Assembly: GCA_030538115.1 (NCBI GenBank)
Contig: JAUNUP010000003.1
Coordinates: 160,771-224,770 of the forward strand
DNA length: 64,000 nucleotides
From: Dermatophilus congolensis
GTDB lineage: Bacteria > Actinomycetota > Actinomycetes > Actinomycetales > Dermatophilaceae
Direction: 5' to 3'
The notes under the pieces were generated by a model. That model was not told the DNA's origin. It ran no database searches and saw nothing but the letters and a program-made list of their open reading frames with translations. This document shows, in pieces, positions 16,014 to 24,860 of the stretch. A program made the position numbers and the translations under genes. The stretch's first letter is position 1; each line of letters begins with the position of its first letter.

Positions 16014-17351
16014 TCAGCTCGCGACGACCGCAAGTTCCTTCGGTCGGCGGGGGATGGTGAGGGCCAGGGCGGAGGCGGCCAGGCAGAGGGCTCCGGCGAA
16101 CAGCCAGGCCAGGCGGTAGTCGCCGTGGGCGCTGCGGATGAGGCCGGCCACGCTGGCGCCGACGCCCGCCCCGACCATGTGCGAGGCGAACACCCAGCCG
16201 AACACGATGCCCGACGCCTCCAGGCCGAAGTGCTGGCGGCACAACGCGACCGTCGGCGGCACGGTGGCGACCCAGTCGAGGCCGTAGAAGATGATGAAGA
16301 CCCACAGCGCGGGCTGCACGTCGGGAGCCAGAATGCTCGGCAGCACGAGCAGCGACAGCCCGCGCAGGGCGTAGTACGCCAGCAGGAGCAGCCGGGCGTC
16401 TACGCGGTCGGTGAGCCACCCGGAGGCGACCGTGCCGAGGATGTCGAACGCCCCCACCAGCGCCAACAGCCCCGCAGCTGTGGTCGCGGGCATGCCGTGG
16501 TCGTGCGCGGCGGGGATGAAGTGGGTCTGCACGAGACCGTTGGTCGTCCAGCCGCACACCCAGAACGTGAGCATCAGCGCCCAGAACACCCACGAACGGC
16601 TCGCCCGCCGCAGCACGCCGATCGCGAGGTGCAGCGGACTGCGTTGCTCCGTAAGCGCATTGGTGTCGGGGAGGGGCACATCGCCCGCTACCTGCAGCTC
16701 ACCGTAGGGCCGTGCGCCCACGTGCTCTGGATGGTCGATGAGCTGCCACAACACCAGCGGCACCAGCACCAGCGACAACCCCGCCACCGTGAGGGCCGCA
16801 GCGCGCCACCCCGGACCATCGGCGAGCGCGGCGATCGACGGCAGAAAGATGAGTTGGCCGGTGGCGTTGGCGGCCGAGAAGATGCCGACGACCAGCCCGC
16901 GGTGCGTCACGAACCAGCGGTTCGCCACGATTGCGCCGAGCACGAGCGCCATCGCTCCGGTGCCGACTCCGACGAACACACCCCACAGCAGCCACAGTTG
17001 CCACGGAGCGGTCATCACCGTCGTGAGCGCGCTCGCCACTCCCACGACGAGCAGCGACAACGCCACCGTGCGGCGGACACCCCAGCGCTCCATGATCGCG
17101 GCCGCGAACGGCGCGGTGAGCCCGTAGATGACGAGGTTGAGGCTCACCGCCCCCGAGGTGACCGATCGGCTCCAGCCGAACTCCTCCTCGATGGGCACGA
17201 ACAGCACTCCGGTGGAGGAGCGGAACGCCGCCGCCGCGACGAGCGCCCCGAGCGTGACGAGCGCGACGACGAACGCACGATGCACGCGCGGGGTTCGACT
17301 GCGGCGCTCGGCGGGTTCGGCCGGCCCGCCGGCGGGGAGAGGATCAGGCAC
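16014..17351 (-). CDS. MFS transporter
   Basis: Major facilitator of 445 residues with about 12 membrane segments. The loop 2-3 signature appears as MERWGVRRTVALSL, and the half-way point holds a hydrophilic loop near 200-240. The overall pattern is close to oxalate/formate-antiporter-like or monocarboxylate-type carriers; the substrate is unknown. The GTG start at 17351 follows AAGGAG. The gene stands alone, convergent with the beta-helix protein. The 288-bp gap upstream (17352-17639) holds nothing I can recognise. Confidence 0.88.
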   Translation of the reverse strand: MPDPLPAGGPAEPAERRSRTPRVHRAFVVALVTLGALVAAAAFRSSTGVLFVPIEEEFGWSRSVTSGAVSLNLVIYGLTAPFAAAIMERWGVRRTVALSLLVVGVASALTTVMTAPWQLWLLWGVFVGVGTGAMALVLGAIVANRWFVTHRGLVVGIFSAANATGQLIFLPSIAALADGPGWRAAALTVAGLSLVLVPLVLWQLIDHPEHVGARPYGELQVAGDVPLPDTNALTEQRSPLHLAIGVLRRASRSWVFWALMLTFWVCGWTTNGLVQTHFIPAAHDHGMPATTAAGLLALVGAFDILGTVASGWLTDRVDARLLLLAYYALRGLSLLVLPSILAPDVQPALWVFIIFYGLDWVATVPPTVALCRQHFGLEASGIVFGWVFASHMVGAGVGASVAGLIRSAHGDYRLAWLFAGALCLAASALALTIPRRPKELAVVAS

Positions 17352-17639
17352 GAGACTCCTTCAGGAGACGCAGGGGTGCACGAGACACCGCGAATGTAGC
17401 GCCCCCGACACCCTGTGGCTGCCTTCCGCGGGTGAGGGAGAGCGCGCGCTGAGGGCCGACCGTCTGCGGGCTCCGCTAGCGCTTCGCCCTGCTCCCGCCA
17501 GGCCCATCCAGCCCTGGCCGCGCGCTCCCCCCGCCCTCCTGTAGGTCACCGCCCTCGCACCTCTCCCCGAGAGCGCCACCGCTTGCTGTGACCGTCACGG
17601 TTTCACGCACGAATCCTGTCCGCTGCCGGGACGTGATCC

Positions 17640-18254
17640 TCAAAGGAGGCCGCGCTCGTACGCGACCCGGACGGCAGCGGCGCGGTCGTTGACGCCGAGC
17701 TTCTCGTACACCTTCGACAGGTGGGTCTTGAACGTCGTCTCGGAGACGAACAGGCGCGCGGCAGCCTCGCGGTTCGTGCCGCCTGCGGCGAGTTCACGCA
17801 CGACGTCGGCCTCGCGGCGGGTCAGCGCCACCTGCGCCTCCCCGCGTCCGGAGAGGGCCTGCAACGCTGCTACCGACAAGACCGGGCGACCGGCGGCCAA
17901 GTCACGAACGGCCCGGATGAGGTCCGCGCGCGGAGTGTCTTTGAGCAGGTAGCCGTCGGCTCCCGCCGCCAGCGCCGTGCGGATGTCGTGGTCGGTGTCG
18001 TAGGTGGTGAGCACGAGAATCCGCGGGCGCTGCCCTGGTTTTGCCCGCAACTCGCGGATCGCGGCCACGCCGTCACCGTCGGGCATGCGCAGGTCCATGA
18101 GTACTACGTCGGGGTCGAGTGTGGCCACCAGAGCCACGGCTTCGGGACCGCTGCCCGCCTCCGCGACGACCTGAATATCGTCTTCACGGGTGAGGATCGC
18201 GACGATGCCGTCTCGCACGAGCGGATGGTCGTCGGCGATGACGACGCTGATCAT
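17640..18254 (-). CDS. NarL/LuxR-family response regulator
   Basis: Response regulator of 204 residues: receiver with acidic pair IADDHPLVRDG, phospho-acceptor Asp in DVVLMDLRMPDGDG, switch Lys in YLLKDTPR; then a LuxR-type HTH (LTRREADVVRELAAGGTN, with VSETTFKTHLSKVYEKLG). Its start overlaps the stop of the upstream histidine kinase by 4 bp, so they are cotranscribed and cognate. The operon begins with an ABC ATPase and permease, which are probably its targets or its stimulus sensors. Confidence 0.95.
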   Translation of the reverse strand: MISVVIADDHPLVRDGIVAILTREDDIQVVAEAGSGPEAVALVATLDPDVVLMDLRMPDGDGVAAIRELRAKPGQRPRILVLTTYDTDHDIRTALAAGADGYLLKDTPRADLIRAVRDLAAGRPVLSVAALQALSGRGEAQVALTRREADVVRELAAGGTNREAAARLFVSETTFKTHLSKVYEKLGVNDRAAAVRVAYERGLL

Positions 18255-19594
18255 GCCTGCTCCTCCGGTAGCGGCAGCCGGGCGGAGACCGTTGTGCCGT
18301 CGGGGCTGCTCACGACGTCAAGGCTCCCACCCGTCTCTGCCATCCGTGCCTGCATGCTCGGCAGCCCGAACCCGGCACCGACCGCGGACGTATCGAACCC
18401 GGTTCCGTCATCACGCACTGTGAGCTGCACGGTTCCGGCGTGGGCAGCCGCTGGGCTCGATGCCTCCGCGGCGGCGAGGTCGCGGGCGGCGCGCCCGTCA
18501 GCCAGGGTCGCCCCCGCCTGGCTGGTAGCCGCCTTGCCGGTGTCGTAGGCGGTGCGCCGGTCGCCCGCACGTTCGAAGGCCAGCGTCACGTCGGCGCGGC
18601 GGGCGCGGGCGTGTTTGGCCACGTTGGCGAGGGCCTCCTGGGCCACCCGCAGCAGGGCGTCGTCGTGGCCGGAGGCCGTGGCCCGGCCGGTCACGCTCAG
18701 CTCGCCTCCGAGGCCGGTCGCCTCGCGCCAGGCGCCGAGCAGGTCGTCGAGGGCGAGGGGCAGGTCGGTGTCGTCGAGCCGCGGGGAGGCGAGCGCCTTC
18801 ACCGCCCGGCGAGCCTCCGCGAGAGCCTCACGGGCGGCGGCATCGGCGACAGCGAGGCGTCGGGTCTGCTCGGCGGCATCCGGGGCATCGGAAGCGGCGC
18901 TGAGCTGGGCGATCACGGCGACGAGGTCTTGGGCCACGGTGTCGTGGATCTCGCGAGAGAGCCGCGCCCGCTCCTCCGCGACACCTGCATCGCGGGCCTG
19001 CTCGACGAGCTGGTCTCGGAGCCGGGCCGACCGCTCCTGCTCCGCGCGGAGCTCCGCGTTGGCCTCGGCGAGCTCGAAAAGGAGGTGCTCACGCTGCCGG
19101 TCGAGCATCATCATGACGCCGGTGATCGCGAGGTTGACCACGACGAACGCGAGGTAGATCGGTGGGATGAACAGCATCGATCGGGGTCCGCCGACCTGGG
19201 CGACCGAGATGACGACCGCCGTCCCGATCATGCCCGCCGCACGCTGCGCCGGATGCGCGAAGCGGCCGGCCTCGTAGTAGCCGACGAACAGGTACAGCCC
19301 GAACGCGGGCGAGAACCAGATCGCCGCCCCGGCGAGGGCGAGGTTGAGCCAGAAAAGCGCGGCCGCCCGCGCCTCACTGCCGGGACGAACCGCGAGGACG
19401 CGGAACCCCGCGATCACGGCCGTCAGCACGACGTACACCGGGATGTCACGGTCAGACACGACCGGAACGCCAGCGAGCGCCATCACGATCGCCGCGACGA
19501 GGCTGGCGGCGAGCAGCCCGAGCGTGATCGGCAGCGCCAGCCGATTACGGCGCACCGGCTCGACCTCCGTCACGACCTCGCCTCGCTGGTGCAT
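18251..19594 (-). CDS. Sensor histidine kinase, HisKA_3 type
   Basis: Kinase of 447 residues. The N-terminal 180 residues hold about five or six membrane helices with short loops, then a coiled linker, the HisKA_3 phospho-acceptor (RARLSREIHDTVAQDL) and an ATPase domain with DDGTGF and GAGFGLPSMQARMAE. A non-conserved Ala-rich insert near 345-385 separates the N box from the D box. The start at 19594 follows GGGGAGGA at good spacing. It partners the overlapping NarL regulator and lies downstream of an ABC-2 transporter, a common Gram-positive arrangement for antimicrobial sensing. Confidence 0.92.
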   Translation of the reverse strand: MHQRGEVVTEVEPVRRNRLALPITLGLLAASLVAAIVMALAGVPVVSDRDIPVYVVLTAVIAGFRVLAVRPGSEARAAALFWLNLALAGAAIWFSPAFGLYLFVGYYEAGRFAHPAQRAAGMIGTAVVISVAQVGGPRSMLFIPPIYLAFVVVNLAITGVMMMLDRQREHLLFELAEANAELRAEQERSARLRDQLVEQARDAGVAEERARLSREIHDTVAQDLVAVIAQLSAASDAPDAAEQTRRLAVADAAAREALAEARRAVKALASPRLDDTDLPLALDDLLGAWREATGLGGELSVTGRATASGHDDALLRVAQEALANVAKHARARRADVTLAFERAGDRRTAYDTGKAATSQAGATLADGRAARDLAAAEASSPAAAHAGTVQLTVRDDGTGFDTSAVGAGFGLPSMQARMAETGGSLDVVSSPDGTTVSARLPLPEEQA

Positions 19595-19774
19595 GGCTCC
19601 ATCCTCCCCTTCACGCATCGTCTGACGCCGAAACCTCAAGCCAAGTCGACGGCCCCCCGGACAACGGCCCAGTTCAGACGAGAACCCGAGAGGCTTTGCA
19701 TGAGTTTCGAGCGCGAATCCGACGGGCACCCTCGGCGAGGGTGTGCTCGGTGCCGCCGAATGACCCTGCAACCT

Positions 19775-20575
19775 TCACTCCCAGCGGAAGGTGCGCACTG
19801 CTACCAGGGCTGCGACCAGCGTCCACGCCGCGAGCACCGCGTACGGCTGCCAGCCGATGCCCGCACCGGCGGTGGCGTCGTGCATCGCCTGGGTGGCGGC
19901 TCCGCCGGGGGTGAGGTCGGTGAGGGTGATCAGCCAGTCGGGAAACGCGACGCGCGGCAGCCACATCCCGGCCGAGAACCACATGATCGCGGCGATGACG
20001 TTGCCGACACCGGCGGCGGCCTTGGGGTTCGGCACGACGGCGGCCAGCACGGTGCCAAGGGCGACGAACGAGAGCAGGCTGCCGACGTTGGCCACGGTGA
20101 ACCAGCCCAGACCCGCGGGCAGTCCGACGCCGACAACCACCGGGATCAGGACGATCACCGCAGCCACCACCACTCCCACCACAGTGATGAGCGCGGCGAG
20201 CGCGGCCAGCAACGTCGCGGGCGAAGAGGGAGTCGTGCGCAGACGGCGCAGCACGCCGGTCTGCCGGTAGCTGCCCAGGATCCCCGGCATCACGGTGAGC
20301 CCCAGGATCGACGTGGCGAACAGCGTGATCGTCGGCGTGTACGTTTGCACGACGGAGAAGCCACCGAACTCGGGCAACGGCCGGCGCGCGGCCGGGAACA
20401 CGACCATCACGATGATCGCGAGGATCGGCAGCACCGCGCCGAAGATCAGGGCCGCGGGCTCCCGCATGAGCAGCCGAGACTCGTTCACCAGGTGCGCGCG
20501 GAACACCCGCCCGAAGGCACTCGCCTCGCGCGTAGGGCGGGTCTCGACTCGGTCGGTGGTCTGGGTGACGTTCAT
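19775..20575 (-). CDS. ABC-2 type permease
   Basis: Membrane subunit of 266 residues with six hydrophobic segments: an N-terminal cytoplasmic tail, FGAVLPILAIIVMVVF, TLFATSILGLTVMPGILGSY and a C-terminal pair ending FRWE. It belongs to the ABC-2 (drug/daunorubicin-type) superfamily. It overlaps the ATPase gene by 4 bp (ATGA), so the two are a translational pair. The cargo is unknown. Confidence 0.92.
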   Translation of the reverse strand: MNVTQTTDRVETRPTREASAFGRVFRAHLVNESRLLMREPAALIFGAVLPILAIIVMVVFPAARRPLPEFGGFSVVQTYTPTITLFATSILGLTVMPGILGSYRQTGVLRRLRTTPSSPATLLAALAALITVVGVVVAAVIVLIPVVVGVGLPAGLGWFTVANVGSLLSFVALGTVLAAVVPNPKAAAGVGNVIAAIMWFSAGMWLPRVAFPDWLITLTDLTPGGAATQAMHDATAGAGIGWQPYAVLAAWTLVAALVAVRTFRWE

Positions 20576-21477
20576 CGGTGGGTTCCTTCGCGGGTGAGGG
20601 TGAGGTAGGCGTCGTCGAGAGAGGGCGTTGTGACTCGGAGGTGTCGCGCCGGCACACCCACCGCAGCGAGCGTGGCGAGCACGGTCTGCGGGGAGTCGGT
20701 GTCGCCGGTGACGACAACACGGCCCCGGTCGATGGCCACCGTCTGTACACCGACCAGCGCGCGGAGCACCGCGAGGTCGAGTTCAGGGCTGTGCTCGAAC
20801 GACGTCTCCTGCACGCCTGTCGAGGAGGCGACCGCATCCGGGCTGCCGGAGGCGACCACGCGGCCCTCGTCGAGGATGACGACCCGGTCGCACAGGTACT
20901 GCGCCTCCTCCATGAAGTGCGTGACCAGCAGCATCGTCACGCCCTCTTCGCGCAGGAGTTTGAGGTACTCCCAGATGTCGCGACGCGCCTGAGGATCGAG
21001 GCCGGTGGTGAGCTCGTCGAGAAAGGCGATGCGGGGGCGTCCGATGAGGGCCAGCGCGACCGAGAGACGCTGCTGCTGCCCACCCGAGAGCTTCTCGAAC
21101 CGCTGCCCCGCCTGCCCGGTGAGGCCGAACCGTTCGAGCAGTTCGCCGGCCGGGCGCGGGTCGGCGTAGAAGGAGGCGTACAGGTCGAGGGCTTCGTGCA
21201 CCCGGATCTTGCCGGGCAGGCGGCACTGCTGCAGCTGCATCCCGAGCACCTCGCGTAGGGCGAGCGGCTCGGAGGCGGGGTCCATGCCGGCGACCGACAC
21301 GTGTCCGCCGTCGCGCTCACGCAGCCCACCGATGCACTCGACCGCGGTCGTCTTACCCGACCCGTTGGGCCCGAGGACGCCGACGATCTCCCCCGCCTCG
21401 ACGCTCAGGTCGATGCCGTGCAGAACCTGCCGGGGGCCGTAGCTCTTGGTGAGTCCGGTGACGTCGATGAGTGCCAT
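20572..21477 (-). CDS. ABC transporter ATP-binding protein
   Basis: ATPase of 301 residues: Walker A GVLGPNGSGKTTAVE, signature LSGGQQQRLSVALAL, Walker B IAFLDELTTGLDPQ, switch His in LLVTHFMEEA. The last 80 residues are the C-terminal extension typical of drug-exporter ATPases (DrrA type). It is the first gene of a four-gene operon: ATPase, permease, histidine kinase, regulator. Confidence 0.95.
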   Translation of the reverse strand: MALIDVTGLTKSYGPRQVLHGIDLSVEAGEIVGVLGPNGSGKTTAVECIGGLRERDGGHVSVAGMDPASEPLALREVLGMQLQQCRLPGKIRVHEALDLYASFYADPRPAGELLERFGLTGQAGQRFEKLSGGQQQRLSVALALIGRPRIAFLDELTTGLDPQARRDIWEYLKLLREEGVTMLLVTHFMEEAQYLCDRVVILDEGRVVASGSPDAVASSTGVQETSFEHSPELDLAVLRALVGVQTVAIDRGRVVVTGDTDSPQTVLATLAAVGVPARHLRVTTPSLDDAYLTLTREGTHR

Positions 21478-21629
21478 GACTCAAGACTCCCGGCGGGCGA
21501 GCCCCAATACTTCCCCCGACCGCCCCGACCCCACCTCATCCGATCGGAGGATGCGATCGGCTCAGGACGCCCGGGCCGCGGGGCGGGATTCCCACCAGTC
21601 GAGCAGGGAGGCGGCCCTACACTCACCGG

Positions 21630-22262
21630 ATGTCGCTCATGTCTGCGCTCGTGTCGTTCGCGCTGGTCGCCGGGCTGATCACGCTTACGCCGGGGCTCGA
21701 CACGGCGCTCGTCCTGCGCACGGCGGCGCGCCGCGGGCGCCGCGCGGGTGCGGCGGCGAGTCTCGGCATCGTCACGGGGCTGCTGGTCTGGGGCGTGACC
21801 GCGGCGGTCGGAGTGAGCGCGCTACTCACCGCGTCCGAGACTGCGTACACCGTGGTTCGGTACCTCGGAGTCGCCTACATGCTGTGGCTCGGCCTCGGGA
21901 TGCTGCGCTCCGCCCTCCGTGGAGGTGGGCTCGCGCCGCAGACCGCTGCAGTGGAGACCCGGGGCACGTGGACGTACTACCGCCAGGGCCTTTTCGTGAA
22001 CCTCATGAACCCGAAGGTCGGCGTGTTCTACATCGCGCTGCTACCGCAGTTCATGTCCGCGGAGGTGCCGCCCGCCCTCATGGGGGTGCTGCTCGCGCTC
22101 GTGCACGTCACCGAAGGGTTGATCTGGTTCGCGTTGCTCATCGTTGCGATCGAACGCATGCGGGGCCTGCTGCAACGACCCACCGCCCAGCGCGCCATCG
22201 ACGGCGTTGCAGGCCTGGCGGTCACGGGTTTCGGCATCAGACTCGCCTTCACCCGCACCTGA
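21630..22262 (+). CDS. LysE family exporter
   Basis: Amino-acid-exporter-type membrane protein of 210 residues with six hydrophobic segments. It shows the LysE/RhtB pattern: TPGLDTALVLRTAARRGRRAG near 20-40, GVAYMLWLGLGMLRS and FVNLMNPKVGVFYIALLPQF near 122-141. The substrate is probably an amino acid or derivative. No ribosome site precedes the ATG, so translation may be leaderless. A long hairpin follows the stop. Confidence 0.9.
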   Translation: MSLMSALVSFALVAGLITLTPGLDTALVLRTAARRGRRAGAAASLGIVTGLLVWGVTAAVGVSALLTASETAYTVVRYLGVAYMLWLGLGMLRSALRGGGLAPQTAAVETRGTWTYYRQGLFVNLMNPKVGVFYIALLPQFMSAEVPPALMGVLLALVHVTEGLIWFALLIVAIERMRGLLQRPTAQRAIDGVAGLAVTGFGIRLAFTRT

Positions 22263-22323
22263 CCGGGCGGCGCCGACGTCTTCATCGCCGTCGTCGCAGA
22301 GTCCCACGCGGAGGTTCGAACCT

Positions 22324-22385
22324 TCAGCTATGTGGGTGCGCCGGGAGGCCCAAATACGCGGCTCCCGGCGCACCCACATAGCTGA
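22324..22385. repeat. Long hairpin, family A copy 1
   Basis: A perfect 24-bp inverted repeat: left arm 22324-22347 (TCAGCTATGTGGGTGCGCCG and 4 more bases), right arm 22362-22385, loop 14 nt. A second copy of the arms, with an unrelated loop, is at 55944-55996. It lies between two convergent genes, and may be a bidirectional terminator or a small mobile palindrome. Confidence 0.85.
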
Positions 22386-22404
22386 GCATCCGGCACGTCA
22401 GGGG

Positions 22405-22626
22405 TCACGCCGGGTGCTCCCGAAGCACCCGCGACGACGCGGCGCCGGGAAAGTCGCCGAACTGCGCGCCGGGTCGATCGTGGAGCCAGGCTTGCACCCG
22501 AGCCTCGACCTGCTGCTCATCGAATTCGGGGTTCTCCCGCCGAATTCGCGAGCGAGTCATCTGCACCCCGACCTCGAACAGATCGAGAGCTACTCGCAGT
22601 CGAGCCGCCGCCGAGTCATGGTCCAT
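22405..22626 (-). CDS. Small conserved protein of unknown function
   Basis: Protein of 73 residues, all helical by composition: ARLRVALDLFEVGVQMTRSR, an acidic linker NPEFDEQQVEARVQAWL, and a C-terminal GAQFGDFPG. I recall similar short actinobacterial proteins encoded beside AbiEii-type nucleotidyltransferases, but no such partner is present here, so it may be an orphan. The ATG at 22626 is the natural start. Confidence 0.6.
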   Translation of the reverse strand: MDHDSAAARLRVALDLFEVGVQMTRSRIRRENPEFDEQQVEARVQAWLHDRPGAQFGDFPGAASSRVLREHPA

Positions 22627-22858
22627 GAGCCCACTCTACCGAGACGATCCGCGCTGGTCAGCAGGCCTACGTCTGGTCTGTCCGCAGCAAGGTCGAGTCG
22701 GTGATCACGGCGACAGGCCGAGGAGCGAGCGCCGCTTTGCCGCACGCGAGCCTTACCTCCCGTCCACTCTCCGGCCACAGCTATGGGACGTCTTCGCGAA
22801 GGCGACGACGTTGATGATGCAGCTCGAACGGGGGCCGTCATCGCGTCACGATGGGAGC

Positions 22859-23407
22859 ATGTCGGAGCTTGAGTTGCAGCTAAGGCCGTTGACCGTCGAC
22901 GACCTTGCCCTCGCCGCGGAGTGGCTCGCTCGGCCTCACGTCATCGCCGGATGGGGTGACGAAGGCGAGGCGTGGTGCGCGGACACCCGTAGTGAACTGG
23001 AGGCGGGCGGCCCGTCGGTCTATCGCATCGCCGAGCTGGGCGGCGCCCCGGTCGGACTGATCTTCTACTACCGCGTACACGACTACGCCGAGTACGTCGA
23101 CGAGTTCCGTGACGCGGGCCTCGACGTTCCGGTCGACGCCTGGAGCATGGACTACCTCATCGGCGAACACCGCGCCACGGCTCGCGGAGTAGGCAGCGGC
23201 ATGATCCGGCTGGCATGCGAGGAGTTATGGCGTACGCACCCCGACGCCGCGACCGTCATCGTCCCTGTTCATGCCACGAACGAACACTCTTGGAAGGCGC
23301 TACTGAGGGCCGGATTCGAGCGACTTCCGGGCACCTATGACTTCGAACCGGACATCCCCAGCCACGACCGGCAACACGTCATCTGCCGACTCGACCGTCC
23401 CTGCTGA
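22859..23407 (+). CDS. GNAT acetyltransferase, AAC(6')-like
   Basis: Acetyltransferase of 182 residues. It has the GNAT layout: an N-terminal RPLTVDDLALAAEWL, a middle strand YRIAELGGAPVGLIFYY, the acetyl-CoA loop GEHRATARGVGSGMIRLA near 101-118, and NEHSWKALLRAGFERL. The order and spacing resemble aminoglycoside 6'-acetyltransferases and IucB-type enzymes; resistance activity is not shown. The ATG at 22859 is chosen because homology begins there. The 232-bp gap upstream shows nothing else. Confidence 0.8.
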   Translation: MSELELQLRPLTVDDLALAAEWLARPHVIAGWGDEGEAWCADTRSELEAGGPSVYRIAELGGAPVGLIFYYRVHDYAEYVDEFRDAGLDVPVDAWSMDYLIGEHRATARGVGSGMIRLACEELWRTHPDAATVIVPVHATNEHSWKALLRAGFERLPGTYDFEPDIPSHDRQHVICRLDRPC

Positions 23408-23535
23408 AATCGGTGGCTCTGCCGCATCGGATCGGCTGCAGCTCACCATCTCGTCGTCGGCCCAGAGCAGCACTTCTTCGGGTGCGCTCGTGATCCGCGG
23501 AAGCATCCCGGGCCCTCGGCTCAATTCAGCGTCGA

Positions 23536-24033
23536 CTACGACGCGTTGCGGTATCTCTGACGCGCCCCCTCGGCCGTGACGCCCAGCGCCAGACCGATGC
23601 GGTGCCACGATTCCCCCGCCTCGCGCGCCACGGCCACGAGCCGGGCCGTCTCTTCATCGATTCGCTTGCGCTCGTACCGCATCCGCGACAGTTCGAGCAG
23701 AGGCGGCACTGGTTCACCCGGTGTGGGGTCGATGCCCTTCTCGAAGGCGTCGGCCATCTGCTCCGCCCACGAGTTCAACTCTTCGCGGCTGCCCTTCTCC
23801 GCCATGAGCCCGACCACGTGTCCACCCGCGGAGGTAGCGGTACGCGTCGACTCGTCGTCGTTGAGCATCTCGGCCACCACATCGATCGCCTCGGTCTCGT
23901 GTTCGGCCTCCAGCTCGTCTGCATATCGCTCGGCCGCCACGGAGTAGAACTGCGACCGGTTGAGCCCGTACGTGGCTACTAGACGTTCCACGCGTTCATA
24001 GATCGCATCGGGTACGGAGATCTCGGTCTTCAC
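23536..24033 (-). CDS. RHH-HTH fusion DNA-binding protein
   Basis: Protein of 165 residues with two candidate DNA-binding ends. Residues 1-40 are a ribbon-helix-helix (TEISVPDAIYERVERLV, then LNRSQFYSVAAERYADEL), as in antitoxins. Residues 130-165 look like a sigma-4/HTH helix pair (VAREAGESWHRIGLALGVTA). The acidic middle is typical of MazE-like antitoxins, but no toxin gene is adjacent. The GTG start is followed upstream by a 13-bp perfect inverted repeat at 24045-24084, a likely autoregulatory site. Confidence 0.7.
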   Translation of the reverse strand: MKTEISVPDAIYERVERLVATYGLNRSQFYSVAAERYADELEAEHETEAIDVVAEMLNDDESTRTATSAGGHVVGLMAEKGSREELNSWAEQMADAFEKGIDPTPGEPVPPLLELSRMRYERKRIDEETARLVAVAREAGESWHRIGLALGVTAEGARQRYRNAS

Positions 24034-24044
24034 ACGAAAAGTAG

Positions 24045-24084
24045 AACTCGGTATGACGCCCCAGGGAAGGTGTCATACCGAGTT
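24045..24084. promoter_or_regulatory. 13-bp inverted repeat before the RHH-HTH gene
   Basis: AACTCGGTATGAC (24045-24057) and GTCATACCGAGTT (24072-24084), perfect arms, loop 14 nt. It begins 12 bp upstream of the RHH-HTH start and ends 15 bp after the stop of the gene behind it. It could be an operator, a terminator of the upstream gene, or both. Confidence 0.6.
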
Positions 24085-24098
24085 GTTCAGGGGGCCGG

Positions 24099-24764
24099 TC
24101 AGTGGTGCATGCCCGGCATCGACCCGCCGCCCGGCATGACGTGGGTGGGGTTCCAGCCCATGACGGCCGGGTCGAGCATGCCGAAGATCATGGCGATGTG
24201 GGCGACGACGAGAAAGATGCCGACGAACGTCGCGTGGAGCTTGCGGGCCGAGCGCTCGTCGCGGCCGCTCAGGCCGAGTTGCACTGCCGTGATTCCGATC
24301 ATCGGGATGGCGCTGGCCAGGTAGGCGAACACCGCGATGAGGTCGGCGGTGCCGCGCCAGCCGCCTCCGGTGGTCAGCGGGATCGCCGCGTAGCGCACCA
24401 GGTGCACGAGGATCGCGATCATGATCGGGCCCACGACCAGGCCCGCCCAGCGGCTCAGCGTGTGCACCCAGGCGGGCGGGTTTCCGAACAGGATCGCCAG
24501 CTCGGTGATGGCGAGGGTCTCCGCGAGGATGACCGGCACGGCCATGAACAAGATGAGGTTCCACGGCTGGTTCACGCTGAGCAGACCCATGTAGTGGGTC
24601 ATCGACATGCCCTCCATGCCGCCGGCACCGACAGTGCGGTCGGGGATGAGCAGGCCGACGATCACGGCGACCAGCACCAACGCCCCGGCCAGGGCGTACG
24701 TGGAGGTCGTGGGCGCCGGCCGGTCGGTGCGGGGGGCGAGGGTCGATCGCGTCGTTGTCGTCAT
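24099..24764 (-). CDS. Copper-block membrane protein with Met/His tail
   Basis: Membrane protein of 221 residues with about five hydrophobic segments. From memory it resembles a family catalogued as DUF6803 (MTHYMGLLSVNQPWN, then VPVILAETLAITELAILF). The extreme C-terminus HVMPGGGSMPGMHH is rich in Met and His, possible copper ligands, and an outer loop has GGMEGMSMTHYM. It lies 96 bp behind the multicopper oxidase on the same strand, so a copper-handling role is inferred. ATG 24764 is chosen; a GTG at 24773 is possible. Confidence 0.7.
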   Translation of the reverse strand: MTTTTRSTLAPRTDRPAPTTSTYALAGALVLVAVIVGLLIPDRTVGAGGMEGMSMTHYMGLLSVNQPWNLILFMAVPVILAETLAITELAILFGNPPAWVHTLSRWAGLVVGPIMIAILVHLVRYAAIPLTTGGGWRGTADLIAVFAYLASAIPMIGITAVQLGLSGRDERSARKLHATFVGIFLVVAHIAMIFGMLDPAVMGWNPTHVMPGGGSMPGMHH

Positions 24765-24860
24765 GACGCCCACGATGGCGCGGTATTGCTGAGGTGATCC
24801 GTTGGTGATGTTAAGACTGGGTCAAGGTGCGCAGCATCCGCCAAAACGGCTGTTCGGTTG

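Noticed and set aside
16014..17351. A second transporter frame on the plus strand over the MFS gene
   Set aside because: The product is almost entirely Arg, Glu, His and Gln; the minus strand carries a normal 12-helix protein.
18440..20608. Long plus frame across the kinase and permease genes
   Set aside because: Antisense shadow of a clear operon; no start signal or motif.
24045..24084. Inverted repeat read as a riboswitch
   Set aside because: A simple 13-bp stem with a 14-nt loop has no riboswitch-type conserved core; operator or terminator is the simpler reading.
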